A stretch of DNA of 15,527 nt, from contig CAZIOQ010000057.1 in assembly GCA_964540975.1 (NCBI GenBank), positions 1 to 15,527 on the forward strand, written 5' to 3'. Position 1 is the stretch's first letter. The number at the start of each line of letters is the position of its first letter. Shown piece by piece: positions 15,275-15,527 of the stretch. Source of the stretch: CAZIOQ01 sp964540975 (lineage in GTDB: Bacteria > Patescibacteriota > Microgenomatia > UBA12405 > UBA6130). The translations under genes and the position numbers were made by a program. The notes beneath the pieces were generated by a model. That model saw only the letters and a program-made list of their open reading frames with translations, was not told the DNA's origin and searched no databases.

Positions 15275-15527
15275 ATGAATCAACAATTAAATTGGCTTAT
15301 CCATTATAGCGAAATTGGCTTAAAAGGCAAGAACAGAATTTTCTTTGAGAGAAAACTTATTAACAATATCAAGCTTGCTTTGAAGAATCAAGGTCTTAGA
15401 AAAAATGTTAACCTGAAAAGACTCTTCGGAAGAATTATTTTGACCCTTCCGCAGTCCAAAAAAATACCAGCAATTTTGGCCAACACTTTTGGGATTGCCT
15501 GGTTTGCTAAATCATTATTGGGGGAAA
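15275..15527 (+). CDS. thiI: ThiI-like tRNA 4-thiouridine synthetase, N-terminal fragment (3' end outside window)
   Basis: Eighty-four residues are visible before the window ends. ThiI adenylates U8 of tRNA and transfers sulphur to make 4-thiouridine; in some bacteria it also supplies sulphur for thiamine. The fragment shows the diagnostic N-terminus WLIHYSEIGLKGKNR, with FERKL six residues later, then LFGRIILTL and, after a spacer, NTFGIAWFAKS. These correspond to the N-terminal ferredoxin-like domain leading into the THUMP region. The PP-loop ATPase domain and any rhodanese domain lie outside. The start is the ATG at 15275, just behind an extended -10. Without the C-terminal part I cannot say whether the enzyme has the catalytic cysteines. 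Confidence 0.85.
   Translation, partial: MNQQLNWLIHYSEIGLKGKNRIFFERKLINNIKLALKNQGLRKNVNLKRLFGRIILTLPQSKKIPAILANTFGIAWFAKSLLGE

Overview
The window reads as chromosomal DNA of a small-genome, AT-rich bacterium that uses the standard code (TGA ends uvrC, TAA ends the other complete genes). Short spacers, a shortened UvrC, a sortase beside a DUF11-type surface protein, a very large GT-C-like membrane protein, and start codons mostly lacking a Shine-Dalgarno (SD) sequence fit a Candidate Phyla Radiation/Patescibacteria lineage, perhaps Microgenomates. That placement is inference from style and content. No rRNA or other marker settles it.

Layout. From 1 to 11669 everything is on the + strand: the 3' two thirds of uvrB, a sortase, a secreted DUF11-like protein with an LPEAG sorting signal, two proteins with twin-arginine N-termini, a 1076-residue membrane protein, then uvrA and uvrC. 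A 200-bp non-coding stretch leads to a tRNA-Glu(CTC) gene and a degV-family gene. Convergent to degV, on the - strand, is a full-length lon. Divergent from lon, the 5' end of a thiI-like gene runs off the right edge.

How the parts work together. UvrA, UvrB and UvrC make a complete nucleotide excision repair set, but the set is split by a five-gene cell-surface block (1310-7582). In that block a sortase sits directly upstream of a protein with a matching C-terminal sorting signal, so they look like an enzyme-substrate pair. The two twin-arginine proteins follow as a mini-cassette. They carry near-perfect SD sequences, unlike every other gene here, and a 16-pair hairpin lies between them. The large membrane protein probably transfers sugar from a lipid carrier to a surface polymer.

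Best leads: the sortase/LPEAG pair; the SD-driven twin-arginine cassette and its hairpin; a UvrC lacking both its C-terminal HhH domain and a middle segment; a UvrA with a trimmed insertion domain and an LSVGE signature; and a 7-7-7 inverted repeat inside the lon promoter that looks like a regulator-binding site. I found no CRISPR array, insertion sequence, prophage or toxin-antitoxin module.
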